21,324 nt of DNA. Origin: an uncultured Bacilli bacterium. Lineage in GTDB: Bacteria; Bacillota_I; Bacilli_A; RF39; UBA660. The DNA lies in NCBI GenBank assembly GCA_947629115.1, contig CANRCL010000008.1, positions 1 to 21,324 on the forward strand. Reading direction: 5' to 3'. Shown here in pieces: positions 6,455 to 13,298 of this stretch (positions within the stretch are counted from its first letter, which is position 1; every line of letters starts with the position of its first letter). The notes under the pieces were generated by a model, which saw only the letters and a list, made by a program, of their open reading frames with translations, was not told the origin of the DNA and did not search any database. The translations under genes and the position numbers were made by a program.

Positions 6455-6471
6455 ATCACATTTAAAGTATA
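6455..6471 (-). promoter_or_regulatory. Short-leader promoter and GTGAT ribosome site of the DUF218 gene
   Basis: The -10 box TATACT (6466-6471) ends 14 bases before the ATG at 6451, and GTGAT (6455-6459) lies in between. GTGAT complements the anti-Shine-Dalgarno end but is downstream of the usual AGGAGG core. The spacing and bases match those in front of lspA. Confidence 0.5.
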
Positions 6472-6514
6472 ACATAAAAATATTATTAATACATATTATT
6501 AAGGAGTATTTTAA

Positions 6515-7303
6515 ATGATTATTAAAAATTTCTTATATGGTTTAATTATTGGTCTTGGTTTTATTATACCCGGAGTAAGTGGTGGCGTTTTAGCCACTAT
6601 TTTAGGTATTTATGAAATAATTATTGAAAAAATATTAAATTTTAATCAAGATATTAAAAATAATCTTTTATATATTAGTCCCCTTATTTTAGGTATTATT
6701 TCTAGTATTATACTATTTAGTAAAGTTATTCTTTATCTAATAGATTATCATATCGAATATATTTCTTATGTATTTATTGGTTTAATACTAGGTTGTATTC
6801 CTTATTTAGCCCTTGAAATTAAAAATAAAACCCATAAAAATATTTCTTTAAAATCATTTATTATTGCTTTTTTATTTGGTTTAAGTTTATTTATATTAGG
6901 AGAAAAAATACCTAGTACTTTAAATACCCCTAGTAATTTTAAAATGTTTGTAGCCGGTTTTATTTATGCTTTTGGTAAAATAGTTCCTGGTGTAAGTGGG
7001 GCTTCTTTATTAATGTTTATTGGGGTTTATGAATATTTTTTAAAAATAATTGCTAATCCTTTAAGTATCAATATATCTTTAATTATTCATTTTATTCCCT
7101 TTATTATATCTTTTTTATTAAGTGCTTTTATAATTTTAAAACTAATGAATTATTTATTAAAGAATTATTTTCAACTTACTTATAGTGCTATTATAGGTTT
7201 TGTTATTTCTTCAATTTTATTTTTAATTCCCCATTCTTTTAATTTAATTAGTCTAATTATTGTTATTTTAGCCTTTTTAATTTCTTATGAAATTAGTACA
7301 TAG
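6515..7303 (+). CDS. DUF368 polyprenyl-phosphate transporter
   Basis: This 262-residue integral membrane protein has about eight hydrophobic segments and the internal repeat diagnostic of DUF368. GFIIPGVSGGVLATILGIYE (about 16-35) is echoed by GKIVPGVSGASLLMFIGVYE (about 154-173). DUF368 proteins (PopT group) have been shown to return undecaprenyl phosphate across the cytoplasmic membrane so that the cell-wall lipid carrier can be reused. The start follows AAGGAGT with good spacing. The gene is alone on the plus strand, divergent from the DUF218 gene and convergent with the 190-residue membrane protein, sharing a bidirectional terminator. Confidence 0.88.
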   Translation: MIIKNFLYGLIIGLGFIIPGVSGGVLATILGIYEIIIEKILNFNQDIKNNLLYISPLILGIISSIILFSKVILYLIDYHIEYISYVFIGLILGCIPYLALEIKNKTHKNISLKSFIIAFLFGLSLFILGEKIPSTLNTPSNFKMFVAGFIYAFGKIVPGVSGASLLMFIGVYEYFLKIIANPLSINISLIIHFIPFIISFLLSAFIILKLMNYLLKNYFQLTYSAIIGFVISSILFLIPHSFNLISLIIVILAFLISYEIST

Positions 7304-7328
7304 AAAAAATGCTTTTAACAAGCATTTT
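7304..7328. terminator. Bidirectional terminator
   Basis: AAAATGCTT (7306-7314) and AAGCATTTT (7320-7328) form a 9-bp stem with loop TTAAC. A and T tracts flank both sides, between two convergent genes. It overlaps the stop codon of the minus-strand gene. Confidence 0.75.
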
Positions 7329-7899
7329 AACGTCTTAAGTGTTGTCCTGGAGTTTTTCTAGTTCTACTCATTCCTTTATCTTCAGTATAAGTAGAAGCAT
7401 TACTCCATTCTTCTTCAGTCATATCCCAAATGTCAGCATTATTACGGTCTAATATTTCAATTTCAACACTAGGATTTTCCAACATTTCGGCATTTTCTTC
7501 TGTAAATTGTTCATATTTTCTTTGAACATCTTCAATGACATAAGTTTCAGTGACAACTTTTTGTTTTTCTACTTCTTCAGTTTTAGTTTCTTCTTTGGCT
7601 AATAATTCTTCTTGTTCTTCTTTTAATTTTCTTTCATAATATTGAACTTCGATTTTAGCATCTCTTTCACTAGAACTTAAAGAAAATATAACTCCCCCAC
7701 ATACAAGGGAACAACTACCTGCCCCTAAAAATAAAACTACTACATCGACAAAATTATTTATAATTCTGGTTTCATTAATCCAGTCATATAGGCCCGTACC
7801 TAATGAAATTACTCCTAACACACTCATTAAAAAGATAAAGAAATATTTTAACTTTTTAATTTCATAATAATTATTTTTTGCTTTTTTTAAATCACTCAC
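7327..7899 (-). CDS. Unrecognised two-pass membrane protein with coiled coil and acidic tail
   Basis: I do not recognise this 190-residue protein. Visible parts are a membrane hairpin (about 17-38 and 50-74), a Lys/Glu coiled-coil stretch (about 78-113) and an acidic region (EIEILDRNNADIWDMTEEEW, 146-165). The tail is basic and polar, ending SRTRKTPGQHLRR. Both termini should face the cytoplasm. The start is GTG at 7899, seven bases after a GGGGG ribosome site, and a consensus promoter lies upstream. It has the same layout as the 317-residue protein on the other side of the two small-RNA candidates, but no obvious sequence similarity to it. Confidence 0.75.
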   Translation of the reverse strand: MSDLKKAKNNYYEIKKLKYFFIFLMSVLGVISLGTGLYDWINETRIINNFVDVVVLFLGAGSCSLVCGGVIFSLSSSERDAKIEVQYYERKLKEEQEELLAKEETKTEEVEKQKVVTETYVIEDVQRKYEQFTEENAEMLENPSVEIEILDRNNADIWDMTEEEWSNASTYTEDKGMSRTRKTPGQHLRR

Positions 7900-7930
7900 T
7901 TTAAAACCCCCTTTTTTAAAGTACGTTATA

Positions 7931-7959
7931 ATTTTAGCATATTTTCCCTATTTTGTCAA
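7931..7959 (-). promoter_or_regulatory. Sigma-A promoter of the 190-residue membrane protein
   Basis: On the minus strand TTGACA (7954-7959) and TAAAAT (7931-7936) are separated by 17 bases, about 30 bp before the GTG start. Confidence 0.75.
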
Positions 7960-7963
7960 ATTT

Positions 7964-8009
7964 TGTAAAACGAGTAAAAGTAAAGGTGTAAAACGAGTAA
8001 AAGTAAAGG
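7964..8009. repeat. Perfect tandem duplication of a 23-bp unit
   Basis: Two identical 23-bp copies (7964-7986 and 7987-8009), each containing AAAACGAGTAAAAGTAAAGG, lie directly upstream of the 7899 promoter and just past the first small-RNA terminator. They may be slippage or a doubled regulatory site. Confidence 0.8.
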
Positions 8010-8019
8010 TTTGAAAATT

Positions 8020-8090
8020 AAAAACAGAATGTTCCGACCGGTATGGTTGATAACAACTATTAAACCGGTTTGTAGAACACTCTGTTTCTA
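8020..8090 (-). ncRNA. Small hairpin RNA candidate, copy 1
   Basis: On the minus strand the element starts CTAGAAACAG and ends CTGTTTTT. Its outer stem is 13 bp with one mismatch (8022-8034 with 8075-8087). A conserved middle helix pairs AACCGGTT with ACCGGT, and the tip is a GTTG/CAAC helix with a four-base loop. Transcription should start near 8090 from the promoter at 8097-8125 and end at the U-tract near 8020. Copy 2 shares the conserved blocks but has different stem bases that still pair. Confidence 0.65.
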
Positions 8091-8096
8091 GTTAAA

Positions 8097-8125
8097 ATGT
8101 TATCATAAACGACTTTTAGAGTCAA
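8097..8125 (-). promoter_or_regulatory. Promoter of small-RNA copy 1
   Basis: TTGACT (8120-8125) and TAACAT (8097-8102) are separated by 17 bases on the minus strand. The -10 ends seven bases before CTAGAAACAG, so the RNA would begin at its conserved 5' block. Confidence 0.65.
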
Positions 8126-8171
8126 TATAGGTCAAATTGATAAATAGTATTAATATTTGTTCTAAAATAAA

Positions 8172-8242
8172 AAAACAGGATAACTTCGACCGGCAAGGTT
8201 AATAAATAACCAGTAAACCGGTTAGAAGAATATCCTGTTTCT
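8172..8242 (-). ncRNA. Small hairpin RNA candidate, copy 2
   Basis: This has the same architecture as copy 1: CTAGAAACAG at the 5' end and an AACCGGTTTA / CCGGTCG middle helix. The tip helix is GGTTA/TAACC and the 3' end is CCTGTTTTTTT. The outer stem pairs AAACAGGATA (8173-8182) with TATCCTGTTT (8231-8240). Differences from copy 1 keep the base pairing, which argues for selection on RNA structure. It lies 152 bp from copy 1. Confidence 0.65.
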
Positions 8243-8248
8243 AGTAGA

Positions 8249-8278
8249 ATATTAGCATAAAATAGCCATTAATGTCAA
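8249..8278 (-). promoter_or_regulatory. Promoter of small-RNA copy 2
   Basis: TTGACA (8273-8278) and TAATAT (8249-8254) are separated by 18 bases on the minus strand. They lie between the stop of the 317-residue gene and the conserved RNA 5' block. Confidence 0.65.
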
Positions 8279-8285
8279 CAAATGC

Positions 8286-9239
8286 TTAATTATTTTTTCG
8301 TAAATATAACCCATTAATTCTTCTTTGTTCTTTATTTTGCCAATATTCATTTAATTCACTGCCCCTTGGGCTAAAATAAATAACTAAATCGATTAAAGAA
8401 TAAATTTTTTGATTAATTAAAATATACATACTTTTTATATTTTCAAAATCTCCCACACTGGCTCTTTGTAAATTAGTTTTTAAATTAGTAATAAATAGAT
8501 TATCAGAAGAAATCATGGCTAATAAATTATCAAATTCCATTTCTAATGCTGGCTTTACTATTAAATTACTTGATGTATTTGCTTCCAAAGGAGTATATAA
8601 ATTCATTTTATCTTCTTTAGAATTCATTATAAAACGATTTAAAATACTCGAAACAGAATAAATATGCCCCTCAAAAGTAAAATATTCATCTCTTATTTCT
8701 TCTCCCTTAACTATTTTTTCAAAATTTTTGATTAAATTATAAAATATCCTTGGTTCTTTTTGAATTAATTTATAAGCAAAGTTAACCCATTCTAAAAATA
8801 ATTCGGGATTAATAAATTCACTAACACTATAAATTGAAGCCTTTTTTTGTTTTTCTTCTTCTAATTTTTTTAAATCCTCTATCTTTTCTAATTCTTTTTC
8901 TTTTAAAAGTTTTAATTTTTTATTATAGGCAATTTCAGCCATATCTTCTTGAGCCTTATCAATTAAATCTTCAGTTTCTTTTACGGATTTATCTAAACAA
9001 ATATAATTTTTTATTCCCCAAGTTAAACTTGCTGAACTAGCAAGTAAGGCTAGTATTTCATACTGTAAATATTCTCTTACGAATAATGTTGAAGCCGAAA
9101 GTAATGTCAAAAAGCCAGATACAATGGTAAAATAGGCTACAAAATTAAAAGAGTCTTGTAAAGATTTTTCTTCTTCTTTTAAATATCTTAATTTAATTTT
9201 TTCTATTTGCTCATTTTTTTCGTTAAATTCCGGTTTCAT
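8286..9239 (-). CDS. Unrecognised two-pass membrane protein with coiled coil
   Basis: I do not recognise this 317-residue protein. It has a charged N-terminus, a membrane hairpin (about 32-52 and 60-80) and a long Lys/Glu coiled coil (about 84-135). A mixed soluble domain of about 180 residues follows (INPELFLEWVNFAY, then FEKIVKGEEIRDEYFTFEGH). With both ends inside, the soluble part should be cytoplasmic. The ATG at 9239 follows GGAAG. The small-RNA promoter starts immediately after its stop codon. No catalytic motif is evident; a scaffold or membrane-associated role is only a guess. Confidence 0.75.
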   Translation of the reverse strand: MKPEFNEKNEQIEKIKLRYLKEEEKSLQDSFNFVAYFTIVSGFLTLLSASTLFVREYLQYEILALLASSASLTWGIKNYICLDKSVKETEDLIDKAQEDMAEIAYNKKLKLLKEKELEKIEDLKKLEEEKQKKASIYSVSEFINPELFLEWVNFAYKLIQKEPRIFYNLIKNFEKIVKGEEIRDEYFTFEGHIYSVSSILNRFIMNSKEDKMNLYTPLEANTSSNLIVKPALEMEFDNLLAMISSDNLFITNLKTNLQRASVGDFENIKSMYILINQKIYSLIDLVIYFSPRGSELNEYWQNKEQRRINGLYLRKNN

Positions 9240-9296
9240 ATATGCACTTCCAAACGTTTAATAATGATAACATAAGAAAATAAATAATGCAATTAA

Positions 9297-9322
9297 AAAT
9301 AATGGCTTTAGACCATTATTTC
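9297..9322. terminator. Hairpin terminator after the M23 gene
   Basis: AAATAATGG (9297-9305) pairs with CCATTATTT (9313-9321) around a seven-base loop, with an ATTTTTAATT tail on the minus strand. It lies just past the M23 peptidase stop. Confidence 0.6.
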
Positions 9323-9328
9323 CTAAAA

Positions 9329-10069
9329 TTAAAGTAATTTGAGTAAAGATTTCCAAGTTTTATTTCTTTTGGTAATAATTCCATCAACAACACAGCCATT
9401 ATCTTTTTGATATTCCTTAACGGCTTTAGTAAATTTGGGACCAGCAATACCATCAGCAGTTCCAATGCTAGTATAACCAAGTTTATATAAGTAATCTTGC
9501 AAATATTTGACAACTTGATGTTTACGATTAACGGTTGCGGATACCGTTATAGTTTTGCTTAAAGTTTCTGGACCTGGGATACCATCAACTTTTGCCCCGA
9601 GTGAACTTTGAATATTTTTAACAAATTCTTGAAAAATATCATTTTGGAAGTTTTGAGTTCCAAGGAGGTATGGAAGAGGGTCTAAAGGAATGCGTTTATC
9701 ATTATAAACAGCAAAGTGTAAATGAGCACCATTACTATTACCTGTATTTCCCATGGTTCCTAAAACAGTTCCTTTTTTTACTTCATCACCTTTTTTAACT
9801 TGTAATGAATTTTTCTTCATATGTAAATACCGGGAAATATAATTATTTTGATGTTTTATTTCTACATAATAACCTGCGGTTTTAGAATATGTACTAGTGA
9901 TAACTTTTCCCGATTCAATAGCAATTACTTCATCAATACTTCGATTTTTCCCAATCATATCCATTCCATTATGACTACTTCTAGTACCTCTCGTTTTATA
10001 ATCACTAGTTAAATAATGTACACCTTTTTTTAAAACTGGTATCTTAACATCAATTTTCTTAACACTCAT
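9329..10069 (-). CDS. M23 metallo-endopeptidase with peptidoglycan-binding domain, no signal peptide
   Basis: This 246-residue protein has an M23 (LytM-like) peptidase domain in its N-terminal half. Zinc ligands are visible as SSHNGMD (His33, Asp37) and GAHLHF (His118), with His83 and His116 also in conserved places. The C-terminal half (about 145-246) has two stretches like PG_binding_1 repeats: GAKVDGIPGPETL and TADGIAGPKFTKAVKEYQKD. It should cleave peptide cross-bridges in peptidoglycan. There is no signal peptide or membrane segment, which is more like a phage-type endolysin or a spore/mother-cell lytic enzyme than a secreted housekeeping hydrolase. No holin or other phage gene is evident beside it. 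Its ribosome site lies inside the terminator-like stem that follows the rhomboid gene. Confidence 0.88.
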   Translation of the reverse strand: MSVKKIDVKIPVLKKGVHYLTSDYKTRGTRSSHNGMDMIGKNRSIDEVIAIESGKVITSTYSKTAGYYVEIKHQNNYISRYLHMKKNSLQVKKGDEVKKGTVLGTMGNTGNSNGAHLHFAVYNDKRIPLDPLPYLLGTQNFQNDIFQEFVKNIQSSLGAKVDGIPGPETLSKTITVSATVNRKHQVVKYLQDYLYKLGYTSIGTADGIAGPKFTKAVKEYQKDNGCVVDGIITKRNKTWKSLLKLL

Positions 10070-10120
10070 AAAAAATCCCCTTCACTCATAAGATATGCGA
10101 AATTTCTTAAAGTGAAAGGG
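10070..10120 (-). terminator. Rhomboid terminator that also contains the M23 ribosome site
   Basis: CCCTTTCACT (10111-10120) pairs with AGTGAAGGGG (10077-10086) over ten pairs including one G-U, and an inner TAAGA/TCTTA helix adds to the stem. ATTTTTT follows, then the M23 ATG at 10069. The 3' arm carries the AAGGGG ribosome site of the M23 gene, so the stem could also block its translation. Confidence 0.65.
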
Positions 10121-10126
10121 CTTATA

Positions 10127-11296
10127 TCATGCTAAATTAAAAATAGCATAAATCAAAAAGACAATTAAAAGAATATAAACAATAATACCATTGATAGTTT
10201 CAGTTTTAGTACTTTTATAACGTAATCCCACAATCATTGTTCCTAAATAACCACCGATTAAACCACCAATATGAGCAGCATTATCAATACCTGTCATAAC
10301 AAAACCTAAAAATAAGTTTAAAATAATTATTGGAATTATTTGACTGGTTAAAGTACTTGAGAGATATAAACGATAATGATAGCCAAAATATAAAAGACAT
10401 CCTAATAAACCAAATATGGCTCCAGAGGCTCCGATAGAATAGCCATCTAAAAAGACTAAACTTAAAAAACTACCCATTAAACCACTTAAAATATAAATAG
10501 TCAAAAATTTATATTTACCAACAAAGGTTTCTACTTGTGAACCTACAATCCATAAAGAATACATATTGATAAGTAAATGCCATAAACTACCATGTAAGAA
10601 GATAGATGACAATACTCGCCAATAAAAACCATCTTTAAATAATTCTGTATTATTCGCCCCTAAAAAGATTAAAGCCTCATTAAATCCCCAACTAGAATTA
10701 ATTTTACTTAAATAATAACCATAACCAAGAGTAATTAAATACATAATGATACATAAAGCAATTATTACTTTAGTCATAATTATTTTTTTAGGTTTAAATA
10801 CTCTTTCATATTTTAAATTTTCTCTTTCTGTTTTCATATTAATATCTTGTGTTGCCATAATAACATCTTTTAAATTATTACTTCTTTTAAATTTATTAGC
10901 AATTTTAGGAAAGATATCTTTTAAAGTTTTTTCATTTTTAATATCATCAATATTTAAAACATTAATAGTATTAATACTTTTATCATTAATTTCTTTAAGA
11001 TTAATAGCCTTATTCATATCTAAACAAATATTTAAAACATTCATTTTAAAAGATAAAGTCTTTCTTTTTATTTGTTTAATAACATAATGCATTTTAAATA
11101 AATCCATTTCATATTGTTCATTGTTATGAATATATTTAGAATTAATTCTCACAATTTTATATGGACCATTTAAGTTTTCTAACCATATTTCATCTTTAGC
11201 CCCTTGGACATTAATTGGGGTATAATCTTCTTCCGTTACAAAATAATGCACTAAACTCATTATCATTTCATCTTTATCGTTTACAATCCCGTTCAT
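10127..11296 (-). CDS. GluP/YqgP-like rhomboid intramembrane serine protease
   Basis: This 389-residue protein has a soluble N-terminal region of about 165 residues and then a rhomboid domain with about seven membrane segments. The catalytic Ser291 is in GASGAIFGLLG, the partner His342 in NAAHIGGLIGGY, and the HGSLWHLLINM block (235-245) supplies the oxyanion-side residues. The N-terminal extension is like that of Bacillus GluP/YqgP, which cleaves membrane proteins and is tied to membrane-protein quality control and metal transport. Substrates cannot be told from the sequence. The ATG follows GGAGG closely. It is divergent from the small four-pass membrane protein. Confidence 0.87.
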   Translation of the reverse strand: MNGIVNDKDEMIMSLVHYFVTEEDYTPINVQGAKDEIWLENLNGPYKIVRINSKYIHNNEQYEMDLFKMHYVIKQIKRKTLSFKMNVLNICLDMNKAINLKEINDKSINTINVLNIDDIKNEKTLKDIFPKIANKFKRSNNLKDVIMATQDINMKTERENLKYERVFKPKKIIMTKVIIALCIIMYLITLGYGYYLSKINSSWGFNEALIFLGANNTELFKDGFYWRVLSSIFLHGSLWHLLINMYSLWIVGSQVETFVGKYKFLTIYILSGLMGSFLSLVFLDGYSIGASGAIFGLLGCLLYFGYHYRLYLSSTLTSQIIPIIILNLFLGFVMTGIDNAAHIGGLIGGYLGTMIVGLRYKSTKTETINGIIVYILLIVFLIYAIFNLA

Positions 11297-11353
11297 AGAA
11301 CCTCCAGTAATAATATTTTAGCCCTTTTCATAATATTAGTAAAGGGTGAATAT

Positions 11354-11674
11354 ATGAATTTATTTTTTATTGTTTACATTGCTGTAATACTTTATATTAC
11401 AATTCCAATCTGTAAAATTGTTTGGTATGACCATTTAGATAATGACCTAATATTCTTATTAAGTTTAAATTATATCTTAATATTCTTACTATCAATTATT
11501 TTTAATTATCAATCCCATTTAATTTACAGTATCTTAACTAGTTTATGTTTAATGGTAGCGGCTTTCTTTCTTATTAGAAAGATTAAAAATATATTTGGTT
11601 TTTATCAACTTTTAAGTTTACCATACTTTATTTTTACCGTCTTCACATTTAGTAATATTTTAGTTTTAATCTAA
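11354..11674 (+). CDS. Small four-pass membrane protein, unrecognised
   Basis: This 106-residue, highly hydrophobic protein has four likely membrane helices (about 3-25, 32-50, 53-75 and 82-105). No functional motif is recognised. An AAAGGGTGA ribosome site precedes the ATG. CCCTTT at 11322-11327 could pair with AAAGGG at 11341-11346 and hide that site. The last nine bases overlap the end of the convergent pseudouridine synthase gene. Confidence 0.65.
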   Translation: MNLFFIVYIAVILYITIPICKIVWYDHLDNDLIFLLSLNYILIFLLSIIFNYQSHLIYSILTSLCLMVAAFFLIRKIKNIFGFYQLLSLPYFIFTVFTFSNILVLI

Positions 11675-12547
11675 TTTATCTAAAAAATCTTGGAAATATT
11701 GTGGGAGTTTACTTTCAAACTCCATTTTTTGATGAGTTATAGGATGAGTAAATCGCAAGACTTTAGAATGAAGAAATTGCCCAAATTCAGTGGCTTTTTT
11801 ATTACCATAAACTGGGTCATTAAAAACTGGATAACCAATATAGGCCATATGAACTCTTATTTGATGAGTTCTACCTGTTTCTAATACTAAACTTACTAAA
11901 GTATAATCTTTATATCTTTTTAAAACTTTTAAATTAGTCCGAGCCGATTTACCACCCTCCATAACACACATTTTATTAAAATTATCTTTACTTCTTTTTA
12001 TCGGAGCATCAATAAAGGCTGTATTAGAGGGAAAATTACCAACTAGTAAAGCATAATATTCGCGGTATACTCTTTTATGTTTAAAATCATCGGCTAGAAT
12101 TTCGTGGGCTCGATTACTTTTGGCAACAATCATTAACCCCGAAGTATCTTTATCTAAACGATGAACTATGCCTACTCGCTCTTCACCACCAACATCACTT
12201 AAATTATCGGTATAATATTTAAGACCATTAACTAAAGTATTATGATGATTACCACTTCCCGGATGAACAACTAACCCACTTGGTTTATCTATTACCATTA
12301 AATCTTCATCTTCATAAACAATATTTAAAGGAATTTCTTCCGGATTAATTTCATCTTCTACTTTAAAACTTTCATCAAGATAAATATTATCACCAATTTT
12401 TGTTTTATAACTTGGTTTAATTACTTTATCATTAACTAAAATATAATTGTTTTTTAACATTTTAGTAATATATTCTCGACTATAATCAGTTTTTTCACTT
12501 AAATATTTATCTATTCTAATATTATCTTCTAAAACTACTAAATTCAT
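11666..12547 (-). CDS. RluD-family 23S rRNA pseudouridine synthase
   Basis: This 293-residue protein has an N-terminal S4 RNA-binding domain (about 9-58: RIDKYLSE, then SREYITKMLKNNYILVNDKV) and an RluA/RluD catalytic domain. The active-site block HRLDKDTSG (129-137) carries catalytic Asp132, and GRTHQIRVH follows near 224-232. It converts uridines to pseudouridine in large-subunit rRNA; the family is known but the exact site is not certain. The start overlaps the lspA stop (ATGA), a lspA-rluD arrangement common in Firmicutes that implies translational coupling. Confidence 0.9.
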   Translation of the reverse strand: MNLVVLEDNIRIDKYLSEKTDYSREYITKMLKNNYILVNDKVIKPSYKTKIGDNIYLDESFKVEDEINPEEIPLNIVYEDEDLMVIDKPSGLVVHPGSGNHHNTLVNGLKYYTDNLSDVGGEERVGIVHRLDKDTSGLMIVAKSNRAHEILADDFKHKRVYREYYALLVGNFPSNTAFIDAPIKRSKDNFNKMCVMEGGKSARTNLKVLKRYKDYTLVSLVLETGRTHQIRVHMAYIGYPVFNDPVYGNKKATEFGQFLHSKVLRFTHPITHQKMEFESKLPQYFQDFLDKLD

Positions 12548-12999
12548 TTTACATCTTCCTTTTTAATAATGGCATACATTAAAAGTAATACCCCAATGAC
12601 TATAAATATATCGGCCATGTTAAAGATAGGATAATCATAACCAAAGATATTAAAATTAAAAAAATCAATAACATAACCATAAATTACTCTATCTATTAAA
12701 TTACCAATAATTCCGGCATATATTAAACTAAATGTCACCATATTACGTTTATTTTCTTTAAATTTAGTTTGATATTTTATTAAACCACATAAAATAACGA
12801 TGGCAAGTATTATTAAAAACCATCTTTGACCCGTTAAAATACTCCAAGAAGCCCCATAGTTATATACTTTAGTTAAAGAAAAAAAGTTTTTAATAAGTAC
12901 AATACTTTGCATTAACTCTAAATAATGATTAACAATTAATTTAGTAATTATATCAATTAATAAAAAAATTATCAGCAATAAGAATGTTTTCTTTTTCAT
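12544..12999 (-). CDS. lspA: Lipoprotein signal peptidase II
   Basis: This 151-residue, four-helix membrane aspartyl protease removes signal peptides from diacylated prolipoproteins. The conserved blocks GNLIDR (99-104), YVIDFF (with Asp112) and FNMADI (with Asp130) are present with the usual spacing, so both catalytic aspartates are intact. The start at 12999 has no AGGAGG; GTGAT at 13003-13007 is the likely ribosome site, just after an extended -10 promoter. It is followed by rluD with an ATGA overlap. Confidence 0.93.
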   Translation of the reverse strand: MKKKTFLLLIIFLLIDIITKLIVNHYLELMQSIVLIKNFFSLTKVYNYGASWSILTGQRWFLIILAIVILCGLIKYQTKFKENKRNMVTFSLIYAGIIGNLIDRVIYGYVIDFFNFNIFGYDYPIFNMADIFIVIGVLLLMYAIIKKEDVK

Positions 13000-13002
13000 A
13001 TA

Positions 13003-13019
13003 ATCACATTTTAATTATA
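13003..13019 (-). promoter_or_regulatory. Extended -10 promoter and GTGAT ribosome site of lspA
   Basis: TGATATAAT contains a perfect -10 box (13014-13019) with an upstream TG. The -10 ends 14 bases before the ATG, leaving a leader of only about 8-10 nt that contains GTGAT (13003-13007). Confidence 0.55.
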
Positions 13020-13052
13020 TCATAATCTAACTATTTTTGCATTCCTAGGATT

Positions 13053-13274
13053 TTATAATTCTACTAAAATGACATCTTCGCCTATTTTTTTAATTTTATC
13101 AAAATCAAAAGAAGTATCGCCACTTCTAGTCACTTTACGCATAATTTTTCTCTCTTCTGCTACAAAGTAAATTATTTTACCCGTATTATCTATTTTAGCA
13201 TCAATAATTCGTCCTAAGTTATTACCATTTTTAATATTAATAATATCTTTAGTTTGTAAATCACTTAATAGCAT
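13053..13274 (-). CDS. YlmC/YmxH family PRC-barrel sporulation protein
   Basis: This 73-residue protein has a single PRC-barrel-like domain (LLSDLQTKDIINIKNGNNLG, then IDNTGKIIYFVA and DVILVEL at the end). YlmC/YmxH proteins are found in spore-formers and usually sit directly after sigG, as here (24 bp gap). The molecular role is unknown. AAAGGTGA precedes the ATG. Confidence 0.85.
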   Translation of the reverse strand: MLLSDLQTKDIINIKNGNNLGRIIDAKIDNTGKIIYFVAEERKIMRKVTRSGDTSFDFDKIKKIGEDVILVEL

Positions 13275-13298
13275 AACTTCACCTTTCTAAATTATATG

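Noticed and set aside
6452..6475. The longer start (ATG at 6475) for the DUF218 protein
   Set aside because: It lies upstream of the best -10 box and has no ribosome site; the ATG at 6451 has GTGAT at a suitable distance and gives the usual KKK-plus-membrane-helix start.
8020..8242. The two similar hairpins as a CRISPR array or a MITE pair
   Set aside because: Only two copies 152 bp apart, with no short regular spacers. The promoters and U-tracts suit small RNA genes better; a MITE would show target duplications, which I do not see.
9316..9513. A 65-residue frame overlapping the end of the M23 gene
   Set aside because: It is in another frame of the same strand, lacks a ribosome site and is fully contained in an M23 gene with clear domains plus its terminator.
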